Positions 55,073-64,000 of a stretch of DNA of 64,000 bases are shown here, piece by piece; within the stretch, counting starts at the first letter, position 1, and the number at the start of each line of letters is the position of its first letter. A model generated the notes under the pieces. The model saw nothing but the letters and a program-made list of their open reading frames with translations, was not told the DNA's origin and searched no databases. This stretch comes from Channa striata. Its lineage: Eukaryota; Chordata; Actinopteri; Anabantiformes; Channidae. Position numbers and translations under genes: made by a program. Where the stretch lies: the NCBI GenBank assembly GCA_033026295.1, contig CM065175.1, forward strand, positions 26,020,875-26,084,874, in the 5' to 3' direction.

Positions 55073-55111
<39 letters not shown>
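55073..55111. repeat. CA microsatellite
   Basis: About 18 CA units, 560 bases upstream of the sema7a start codon. Confidence 0.95.
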
Positions 55112-55867
55112 AGCAGCCTGTAACGCCGTAGCTTCAGCAACTGCTTGTACTGTCATATTTAATAAATGTGCCAAATGCCAATAGTGCCTGAGCGTGTGGC
55201 TGTGAATGGAGCTGCAGTTTGGCTCTGCTGTGCTCGCATTTGTTGCAAGTTAATTGACTGAGATTGGGAAAAATTGGGCCACTCTTCAGTAAACGGTGAA
55301 TGCCTGATATTTCCACGAAATTGCTCTCCTCACATTTAGAGCGTCATCTGGGTTTCTATGGGCCGTTTGGGAGCAGAGCTGCTTGCAGGGAGAAATCAGC
55401 ACGAGACTATATGAACGGATGAGATATTTCTGCGTGTTTTTATGCATTCAGAAAGCTCTACGTGCTTACACAGGTGGTGGAAACACGAGGGCAACAACCC
55501 ATCTACAGGACGAGGGCGGCAATTTCCCCCTTTTTCAACACCTTTTCAAATGCCTCCATCATCTCTCTGTGTTGCCCCTCAAATCAAGACCTTTGAGTTC
55601 AGTCAGGGATTTCACCTCATCTCATTTTAGTGGGTTCATTCTTTAAACTTACACAAACCAATCATGAAAAGTGGGAGCTTCTCTTCACCTGATAATGGGG
55701 CAAATTTTGATCCCAGACATCTAGTGTTTACCGTGGCAGATAAACGTGCATTTGGCTTGTTTCAGTGTGAACGACCAGTTCTATTCCTGGTGACTCAGAG
55801 ATCTCATTGCTCGTATTACCCTTTATCTCTCTTTCCCAGCCCGTGTGCTGGGATAATGTCAGTCACC

Positions 55868-57036
55868 TAAATTAGATTTATTTGTCACACGCACAGTTGT
55901 ACATAGTTCAAAACACGCTGAAATGCACTGGGCAATTTACAAGGTAAGACAAAAACAAAAATCCAAGGTCAAAAGTTAAGAGTCAGCAGTGGTATCCCAC
56001 CATCTGGACAATAAAAGAAAAATATGCAGGATATATATATAAACATAAACATGCATACACATACATACATGTACCCATGAATACGCAGACACACATGCAC
56101 ACATACATCTACATATACCCATAAATGTACATATACATACCCACATACATACTGTATATATATATGCAAACACACACCTACACATCTACATTTAACCATC
56201 TATATGCATATATTTACACGCACATACCTGTGTATATACACACATACACATTCACTTACATATCTACACATACTTACAAATACATACAGCCTAGCATACC
56301 AGCGATTTGAATATTAGAGTATACAGAGTTCTGATTATGCAGGGAAACCAGATTTGTTTAATGGCTCAGAGTTGAGCAGGCAGAGTGGGGGAAGACACTG
56401 TTCTTGATCCTCTTCATCCTTCATCCTCAGGCAGCGACCAGGGTGTGTGGGTTGATTATGGATTTTCTTAGCCCTTAACCTCCAGTATTTGGTGTAGATG
56501 TCCTGCAGACAGGACATCTTAGAGAGGGTGCTACTGATGATCCGCTCGGCAGAACGGACCACCCTTTGAGGGACTAAGAGGTCTTGCTTAGTGCAGTTTC
56601 CCATCCAAGTGTTGATACTCGCACATAAGACGCTCTAAATTCTACTGTTTCCTGCTGAAATCCACTATCATTTCCCTTGTATTGCTGATGTTCAGCAAGA
56701 GGTGATTCTCCTGACACCAGTCCTCCAGACTGGAGACCTCCCTCCTGTAGACTGCCTTGTTGTTATGAGAAATCAGTCCCATAACCACGGCGTCGTCAGC
56801 AAACCCCATAATCCTGTTGGAATCTGAGGTGGCTTCGCAGTCATAGGTGTACGATGAGTACAGCAGAGGGCTGAGCACACAGCCCTGGGGGGTTCCAGTG
56901 TTGAGGGTGAGGGGTGTGAGGTGTGAGGTGTGGACGTAGCTGCACAAGGAGGGTTTCAGGCCCAGGCCACAAAGTATAGAGACCAGTGTAGAGGCGACAA
57001 TGGTGTTAAATGCTGAGATACAATCAACAGCACTTT
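55868..57036 (-). mobile_element. Decayed, 5'-truncated non-LTR (LINE) retrotransposon
   Basis: The minus strand encodes a reverse-transcriptase segment: ISAFNTI (about 57000-57020), NTGTPQGCVLSPLLYS and FADDAVV (the [F/Y]ADD catalytic motif), then the SLEDWCQENHLLLN block, ending in FSRKQ at 56642. After a break and frame change, 56604-56335 carries the C-terminal block (GNCTKQDLLVPQRVVRSAE, DIYTKY, NQPTHPGRC, CLLNS). Part of the fingers/palm between SAFNTI and NTGTPQGC is missing. A TTTATTTGTCACACGCACAG segment at 55868-55890 looks like the 3' UTR. The clade resembles L2/Rex-type fish elements but is not settled. Broken, so not active. Confidence 0.8.
56027..56290. repeat. ACATA/CATA-rich simple repeat
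   Basis: Irregular runs of ACATAC, TATATA and ACACATAC lying between the LINE coding relic and its 3' UTR-like end. Open frames through it are low-complexity artefacts. Confidence 0.8.
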
Positions 57037-57179
57037 TAATTATTAGGATGAATTATGATGAAACCTCATGTGTTTGAGTATTACCATGGATAGAATACTG
57101 ACAGGCATAGGGCTTCCCTGTCCTTTTAGGCCCCTGGATCTGCGATGGTCGAGAGCCTTTGAAGTCACTAATCATATCT

Positions 57180-57600
57180 CTGATATGAAAAAGAAAGGGC
57201 AAACAATAGACACAAAACGACAAAGAACACAGACTAAATGCCCAATTGCAAACACAAAATGGCCAAAATCAGAGACAAAATGACCAAAAGTAGAGACAAA
57301 AAGGACGAAAATAGACGCAAAACAACTAAAAGCACCGACAAAATGGACACAAATAGCCGCAAAACAACTAAAAGCAGAGACATAATGGAAGAAAATTGAC
57401 GCAAAACAACTAAAAGCAGAGACAAAATGGACAAAAGCCGACACAAAATGAGCAAAACCAGACACAAACATAAGCATGCATGTTCTATAGACAGATGTGA
57501 AATTACTGGACTCAAAAGGAAAACAAAGAAAGGGTGAGGGGCCCTTCACCCGTCTGTGCCCAGGGACCCATTTTCTTAAAACCCGTCCATGAGTATTACC
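57180..57600 (+). repeat. Minisatellite with 42-bp period, copy 3 of dispersed family
   Basis: The word CGCAAAACAACTAAAAGCA starts at 57316, 57358 and 57400, an exact 42-base spacing. Around it are degenerate units of about 21 bases such as AGAGACAAAATGACCAAAAG. The tail GTCTGTGCCCAGGGACCCAT at about 57552 matches the tail of the copy at 39380-39600. Because 42 is divisible by three, it gives periodic open frames on the minus strand. Confidence 0.85.
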
Positions 57601-58384
57601 TCAATCAGCAGTGACGTCATCTTTCACGATGCTTGGAGGGTGAACCGTTCTGCCACTAGATGGCAGCAAAAAGCAGGATTTTCACTCCGGGCTCATGAGT
57701 TTGCACATGAATCACTACAGCCCAGTTCCTCTGTGTCCTTCAGCAGATCAGAATAGTGATTAGCTGTCTGTGACAGAAGGTTTATTAGTGAAGTCATCCA
57801 CTGTGGTCTTTTCCCTCAAAGGTTAATATTTCAGGGCACCGAGGGGACGGTCATTTCATTAAGTGGTTTGAATCCAGTGCAGCAATCAATCATCATACAA
57901 ACTCCTCCTTGTTATCAGAAAATAGGATGGATTTGCTCATATATATTTCAAAATGTCTATAACAATTAACAGTGGAAACAAATCAACTAGAAAATGTATT
58001 CATGCATAATAAATGAAATTCAACAGTTGCTCAAGGTTTGAAATTAAAAACACAAACTTCACCAAACTGTCATGCAAATCTAAACGAGTGTTTTCAAACA
58101 TCAGTGTGCAGAGTGTAAATCAACTTACTTCAGAATTTGTGATTTGCGGCTTTTAGCTATATGAGTAAATTGAATGAATTGTCCCGAGTTGGCCCAGAAC
58201 ACATCTCTCAGCAGAACTAATGGAGTAAAGAATTTAACTACAGAGGAATAAAGGATAAATGAAGCAATTACTGGGACAACTTGATTAGATCTCACACTTT
58301 TAATAAAAATGAAAAGCTTGAACTTTCATACAATTAAGTTGTAAATAAAAAAGTCTGAAATTGAAATGTGTGTGAACCAGGTGT

Positions 58385-58770
58385 CACATCATTATGGGGA
58401 CCGAAGTCTAAATAAAGTCACTTGTGGGGACCTTGGATCTTGTCCCCATGTTAGAGTTGTGGGTACGGTTAGTTCTTTAGGAAATGAATGTAAGTCAGTG
58501 CAACAGTCCATGTAGTTATGGAAACCAGACTCTGTGTGTGTGTGTGTTGGATTCTGTAGATACTACTTAGTGAGAACCGAATTTCGTTTTTTAACAACAG
58601 AGTGAGGACATTTTGGCCGGTCCTCACTAATTTTGACCCTAAAAAAGGGATTTTTGAGGGTCGAGACTGGGTTTTAGGGTTAGGGTAAGGGTTAGGGATT
58701 GTATTACGTAAATGAGTGTCCTGAAAAGGATAGAGGTAGAAACGTGTGTGTGTGTGTGTGTGTGTGCACG
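58385..58770 (+). repeat. Teleost-type dispersed repeat with TTAGGG units
   Basis: Contains TATGGGGACC, TTGTGGGGACC and TTGTCCCCAT words. These are followed by an inverted pair GTGAGGAC (58602-58609) and GTCCTCAC (58620-58627), then four TTAGGG-like units (58673-58697) and a GT microsatellite (58744-58766). Confidence 0.6.
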
Positions 58771-60214
58771 CGGTCAGTGTCTCGTTCTTTCTAATGACTT
58801 TATAAAGCCTTTCCCCTTTTACCCAATTCGAGCCATCACTAGATAATCAGTGATTGATGTAGTTACGAGCCACTTAGAGATAATAGATGCAAATTAGCAC
58901 GTGCTTGTTGAACGTAATGAATCCCTTTAATTTGTTGTTGTTACTCCTTGTTTTCTCACCACTGAAGACTGGATGAGTAGTTTTTAGGACTCAACTTGGA
59001 GCTGAAAAACCTTCACAAAATATCTGCAGGTAGATATCTACTTTTAAAACAAGGGACAGGAGGACACACGTGACGTGAAACACAGATGCCGAAGTGTGAA
59101 TACCATTTTGGCAGATGAAGCACAAATTCCACATGGCTTTGAAAAATCTGTGCAAAAGTATGATGATGTCAATCCAGCTCATTGGCCCAGATTGAAGGGT
59201 CTTAAAAGCCATTGATGAATTGCCCTAAAATAATGGTTCTGACCTTGATATTGCCAAAGGAATTAAACTTAATATCTTTGGTGGTTCCTAGATTTTGTTT
59301 TCCTAGGGAAGGTCCACATGTTCAATTGTAACATACAGCAGCACAATCATTGTCACTAACCCTGCCTGAACAATTAACTGTTTTCATTTCTTAATTTGTG
59401 TAAGTGGTATAAAATGAACAGTCAAAATGTACCATCCCTTACCAAGAACTAGAGGAACAGACTACCATGAATGCACAAAATTCTACCAAGCGACACAATG
59501 AAACGGCAGAAAAACTAGTACATATGTATTCAACATTTAACCACAATCCTTCCCGAACCGTAGTTTGTGTTGGGTAGAATTCTAAATGTGAACCTTGGTC
59601 TCCTGACTCATGCTTTAGATGCCCACCATTCACCCCAGCCAACTGCACAGCTCCAGTTAAATTTCGTAATTCATAGATGTAATTCACAGGAGGCAGGGCT
59701 GAACCCACAGGTTTTACAATGTGCAACTCAAACGAGCAGTAACAAGGTGATATGTCGAAAAAGGCCAAACCCTTTATTAAAGGTAGGAAAACCATATTTT
59801 CTCTGACACCATGCTGTGGATTTTTTTTTTCACCCACAAGTGAAAATGTCAGAAAATTGTGTAATAAGCAGCAGAGCCTCAAAGTCTCGATTCATGATTA
59901 AATGAGTCTCGAATCTCCTTGGAAGCCTGACTGGAACGCTTTCTGCAGAGTCATGACCATTGTGCTAATTAAGGCTGTGTTATATCTTTGCCCTTATCTT
60001 CCTAAGGACCTTTTTTTACAGCTGATTTCCTTGCTGGAGTTCTTTAGGAACTTTCTTCATCCAGTCCAGGTTAATGTTAGCTGAGCTGGAACCATGAAAC
60101 TGCTTTGCATTAAACTCTTACCCATGCAGATGATTTGTAGAGGTTGGTTTTAATTCAACATTATTCATATGGCGCCAATTTACAACTGAATCATCTCACA
60201 ACAGGTGGGTGAGG

Positions 60215-60290
60215 AGGGTGGCGGGTGTACAGAGCATAGGACTGTAGAGCCAGCAGACCCAAGTTTGGTTCCTGAGTCCTGCCTGTAGTT
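60215..60290 (+). repeat. tRNA-like SINE fragment
   Basis: Reads ACAGAGCATAGGACTGTAGA then GCAGACCCAAGTTTGGTTCC, resembling a tRNA anticodon-arm to T-arm segment. The 5' part is degenerate. Confidence 0.35.
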
Positions 60291-62770
60291 TAGGTTAAAG
60301 CAAGAAAACCAGTGACGCTATGGTTTTCTGACATCCATACTGTACGTTGTCTGGTAACGTTTCATTGATCTGTTCAATTTCAATGATTTCGCAACTCAAT
60401 ATTTACGTTACATGCCAACATATTCTAATTGTGTTCACAAGAAATGTAATGTGGTAATGTAATATCGTTTGCCGATTTTTTTGTATAGGAACATCATTTT
60501 TAGGGGACGGGGTTGCTTTGAGATACGATGGAAATTCAGCTTCGGCACTCTGTCTGTTGGGTAGGTAGGTAGTTGAAACGATCAAATGCTGATTAACAAT
60601 TTCAGCCAAATAACAAAAATTACAATCCAAAATTTTTTGTTTAAGAAAATGAGACTATGAAGCTAACCTGACAGCAGAAGCAATGATGACTATGATGTTC
60701 TTGGTTTTTCATAATGGGGGGAGTGGCCTTACAACCACCACTTTAATCTGCCCCTTTGGCTTTCTGTCCAATAGGAGCAAATAGTTGTATTAAAATAGAT
60801 GATATGACAGGCCAAGCTGGGCCAGAGGGTAGCACTGGCCAGACAGACCTATATAACAGATTGAGACATGCAGAGGTAATCCACAAGGCTTTAAATCTCT
60901 GCTCATACACGTGATTATCAGTTTTTTCCTTTATTTCTGGGTTATTCTGGGCAACAGCATGAGACGGACAAAATGGGTTGCCCTGCAGCAAATCCACTCA
61001 GAGCACTGCAAGTCTCTTAACTGTACTAAGGTGAAATCTGTGCTGAATGTTCGGCTCGTCACACTCAAGTGTGATATTCTGTCTTGGAGTCAGCAGTGAA
61101 GAATAGGTAATGCCAGTAAATGTCTGAGAAATTGCAGCCACGTTGTTTTTTGCTGTGCAGACGCGAGCCTTTGTTTGACTCAGAATAGTAAAAGACATAC
61201 ATACATGTTTGTGGTTGTCTGCCAACTTTTATGTCTTGTAAGGGAACGACAATGCCTCTTCCAATAGACTCACGACACAGGGATTAAGTGCTTTGCTTGT
61301 GCAAGAAAATGTGTTCTTGCCAATTTGCCCAACAATAGTCCTTTTGGATGGAGACCCACTGAGAGACTTAGTTTCAAGATCATCAGATTTTTTTCCCCAA
61401 TTTGATGATTTTCCCAGATATTTTATGAGAAACAACTCCAAGAAATTGCATCCACACAAAACAGATTTAAATATAGGCATTTAATGACATAAGATGGAAA
61501 AAAACAAACCTGTCAATACTGTAATTGTGCATGAATTGCATTGATACTTTTTCCAGTGTAATAAAGCATTCCTCTGTGCATGCTGGGCACACAGTTAAGT
61601 TTATACTGTACACAAGAGTGGCATATTTGAGTGACACTAATCCCCAGAACAAGAAAAAATGATAGAATAAACCCTACCCGCACAAACGCCCTTGACCTAA
61701 CTATTTACATGATAACGGTGATCAGGTGAGCATTCTCTCTGTCGATGGTGAGAATGTTACTGAGGCACGTATTTTTCAGTATAGTGTGTGGATAAAAAAA
61801 CAAATAAAAAACATGTTTCTTAAATATAAAAAGGAGAAATCATTGCATCTGGTGAAACTACAGTCTTGTAATGTAGTTACATGCTAAAGTATAAATAAAA
61901 ATGTGATCCAATCTGGACCTGACAACTTGCTTTAAGTATGAAATGGGAAAGGATACATCCCTATGTACATTATGGTCTGTTATTACTGCTACCTTTAACA
62001 TGAGCACTATCCATAGCAGAAAGCACATTTCCAACGCAGCACACCTGAAACATGCCACCAAACTCCCATGGCTTCTAACCTTAATCATAGGGTTGAGAAA
62101 TTATTTGGCTGTTCAATTCCATATATGTATTGCAATTATTAAAAGCTTCATAGTCACAAATCCAAAAGTTAATTAACTTAAAACCAATGCGGTAATAAAG
62201 TCCTTGACGTGATCCTCTGTGTGAGCATAAATAACAACCCAAAGGACGAGTGTTTATGTGGTGTGTATTGGCAAGTGAAGACATAAAGCTCAGCACATTT
62301 GTACAACACGGGTGAATGAACAAGCACCTCATATGTTTTGAAAAAGCAGAATTTTTGATAAGTGTTAAATTCCGTCGTGTATTAATTCCCAAATCTGATT
62401 AACCGTTATACACTTTACAAAACGAAACCTGTGCTAGGTAAGGGGTCATTGCCTGTTTGAAATTACAAGGTGTTGAAAACAAATGCACAGCAACCACGAG
62501 ACAGCTCTGCCTACAATCTGTTAACATCTTTCTATTCCGGGATCATGAGATATTCATTAGTTAGATGACACAGCCAACTGGGTGCTGAGATGTAATGTGC
62601 AGCTCTAAAATTAGAAGAGGACTAGCACAAGCCCAACAAACTGGCACTAATTAGGCCTCTCAAGGGGCCTTTAAATTGAGGTCTCTGTCCTTGAGTGTCC
62701 CAATGGGTGTTTCCACAGTGCAGAATAACTCACAGTCGATAGAAAGACCTCTTTCACCTTTTCCTTGGCT

Positions 62771-64000
62771 TTAGATTAGTTTCATGGTGAACCTGCCGCC
62801 GTCCCCACCTTCTCCTCCCCCTCCACCCATTGAAGACCGAGGAACAAAGTCAATGGTTGCTGTGTGCTTTATCTGACCTTTGCTCTGGCTCCAGAAAAAC
62901 ATGAAGACAAAACAGATAGCCACTGAGCTAAGAAAAGACAAGAAGCCCATGGTGGTGGCGATAACCAGGGTCTTTGCGTCAAATGGGTACGGCTTGGCCA
63001 TCTGAGCTGAGGAGTTGGCAGCTTGGGTGTTTGAAGGCTCTACCCAGCCCTTCTCTGAGAAGAAAGGCAAAGTTCGATTATGTGGGAGTCCCTTCACATA
63101 CAGTCCGACAGTCCGGCTGTCATTGCCAGCTGCATTACCCGCCAAGCACTGGTATGTGCCACTGTCCTGAACTTGGGCATAACGCACTTCTAGAGTGCCA
63201 TTTGGCAAAGCTCTGATTCGTCCAGTTGAAGAAACCACATTCTTATGAGACGAGATCCAGGTGATAGATGGCAATGGATCGCCATCAGCCTCACAAGAGA
63301 AGAGAATTGTAGTGCCCTCTTCTACTCTTGCTTCCTGTGGTCTACCATCCTTGATGCGAGCGGGGCGGCAGGTAAACAATCTTGGGAGCTCCTTCTCAGA
63401 AAAGTCTCTGAATTCACGCTGCTTCACTGCATCAGGGGACAAACAAGTGGGCTGATGTCCATCAAAGTTCAACCGCAATCTGCGGCGGACCACCCAGAGA
63501 AGCCGGCAGTCACACGCTAGGGGATTCCCATCCAATCTCAACACCTGAAGGTTCCCCACCGAGTGGAAGACACTCTCCTCCAGTGTAGTGAGCTGGTTGG
63601 ATGTCACATTAAGCATGCGAAAGAAGGCCAGTCCCCTAAAGGCCCCGGGCTCTATTCGTAGCAGGCTCCCCCCTGCTAGGTGTAACTCTTGGAGTCTCAA
63701 GAGGTCCCCTAGCAGATTACTTTGGATAACAGTGATGGGGTTGTACGACAGGTCCAGGAAGCGCAGATAGACCAGGTGGCGAAGTGCTGAGTAAGGAACC
63801 ACACTTAGGTTGCAGTTGCTGATAACAAGGGAGGTCAGATTAAGACCGATCAGGCTGTTGCTTGCCACAGTATCCAGTGATGGCCAGTTTGCAATCGTGA
63901 GGCTGCGCAAGCGGTGGAGCCGGCGGAAACCATTGTTGGGCAGGGTAGAAATTGTGGCAAGGCGTAGTATGCGAAGACGAGTGAGGCTCTGGAGCTGGGA
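62771..64000 (-). CDS. lingo4: LINGO-family LRR-Ig membrane protein, C-terminal part (LINGO4-like)
   Basis: Neuronal type I membrane protein family; LINGO1 is a Nogo-receptor co-receptor. The window holds 409 C-terminal residues in one exon, open to the right edge; about 200 N-terminal residues are missing (family about 600). In order: last leucine-rich repeats; LRR C-terminal cap (NPLACDCRLLWVVRRR ... FTC); one Ig I-set domain (FSCEADGDPLPSITW ... DSGTYQCLAGN); membrane segment (TLVIATTMGFLSFLSSVAIC); short tail with KHTATIDFVPRSS, a glycine-rich insert and end RFTMKLI. LINGO1-3 end in FNMKMI by memory, while human LINGO4 ends differently and shares the FLxSVxxCF membrane words and DFV. LINGO4 is therefore favoured over LINGO1, at about 0.6. 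The family call is near certain. The gene lies 8.3 kb upstream of sema7a in the same orientation. Confidence 0.9.
   Translation of the reverse strand, partial: SQLQSLTRLRILRLATISTLPNNGFRRLHRLRSLTIANWPSLDTVASNSLIGLNLTSLVISNCNLSVVPYSALRHLVYLRFLDLSYNPITVIQSNLLGDLLRLQELHLAGGSLLRIEPGAFRGLAFFRMLNVTSNQLTTLEESVFHSVGNLQVLRLDGNPLACDCRLLWVVRRRLRLNFDGHQPTCLSPDAVKQREFRDFSEKELPRLFTCRPARIKDGRPQEARVEEGTTILFSCEADGDPLPSITWISSHKNVVSSTGRIRALPNGTLEVRYAQVQDSGTYQCLAGNAAGNDSRTVGLYVKGLPHNRTLPFFSEKGWVEPSNTQAANSSAQMAKPYPFDAKTLVIATTMGFLSFLSSVAICFVFMFFWSQSKGQIKHTATIDFVPRSSMGGGGGEGGDGGRFTMKLI

Larger units (their letters stand above)
54512..62770. other. Intergenic region between sema7a and the LINGO gene
   Basis: About 8.3 kb. 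From left: sema7a 5' UTR and promoter, a TA-rich run (54771-54815), a CA microsatellite (55073-55111), a broken LINE (55868-57036), a 42-bp minisatellite (57180-57600), a teleost-type repeat with TTAGGG units (58385-58770) and a tRNA-like fragment near 60215. The part from about 60.5 to 62.77 kb is repeat-poor and could be LINGO 3' UTR. The minus strand has AATAAA at 60930-60935. Confidence 0.55.

Noticed and set aside
55969..56310. Tyr/Cys/Val-rich and Tyr/Ile/Thr-rich frames
   Set aside because: Translations of a CATA/TATA simple repeat.
57240..57470. CRISPR-like regularly spaced repeat
   Set aside because: The units are degenerate and contiguous with 42-bp periodicity and no unique spacers, in vertebrate DNA. 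It is a minisatellite.
59439..59882. 147-codon minus-strand frame downstream of the LINGO gene
   Set aside because: Contains tRNA-like repeat words (GGAGACCAAGGTTCAC) and no domain, so it is probably an old repeat or 3' flank.

Overview
The window is nuclear DNA of a bony fish, most likely a teleost. It has intron-split vertebrate genes with GT-AG junctions, low gene density, many CA/GT and tetranucleotide microsatellites, a decayed non-LTR retrotransposon and several teleost-style dispersed repeats. All three genes I could support lie on the minus strand, in the order LINGO-family gene (63-64 kb), sema7a (23-54.5 kb), Toll-like receptor (4-7.7 kb). Nothing bacterial, no CRISPR array, and no convincing plus-strand protein-coding gene was found.

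Region by region: 1-4001 is 3' flank of the receptor with no gene. 4002-7713 is a complete Toll-like receptor of the TLR1 family, most like fish TLR14/TLR18, in three coding exons giving 840 residues; a splice acceptor abuts its ATG. 7714-23156 is intergenic and carries simple repeats. 23157-54511 is semaphorin 7A, rebuilt here as 13 coding exons giving 617 residues. All 12 introns have GT-AG ends and every reading-frame phase matches. A CpG-rich first exon and putative promoter cover about 53.5-54.7 kb. 55.9-57.6 kb holds a broken LINE and, next to it, a 42-bp-period minisatellite. 58.4-58.8 kb holds a teleost-type repeat with telomere-like TTAGGG units. 62771-64000 is the C-terminal two thirds of a LINGO gene that runs off the right edge.

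The genes do not form an operon or a known pathway. They are a cell-surface immune receptor, a GPI-anchored neuro-immune guidance protein and a neuronal LRR-Ig membrane protein that happen to be neighbours. The main points for follow-up are: loss of the integrin-binding RGD at the aligned position of this Sema7A; the coincidence that its only two exons divisible by three (exons 3 and 5) are the two preceded by pyrimidine tracts of 250 nt or more; the LINGO paralogue question; and a dispersed minisatellite family present three times in the window. I found no clearly new biological system.
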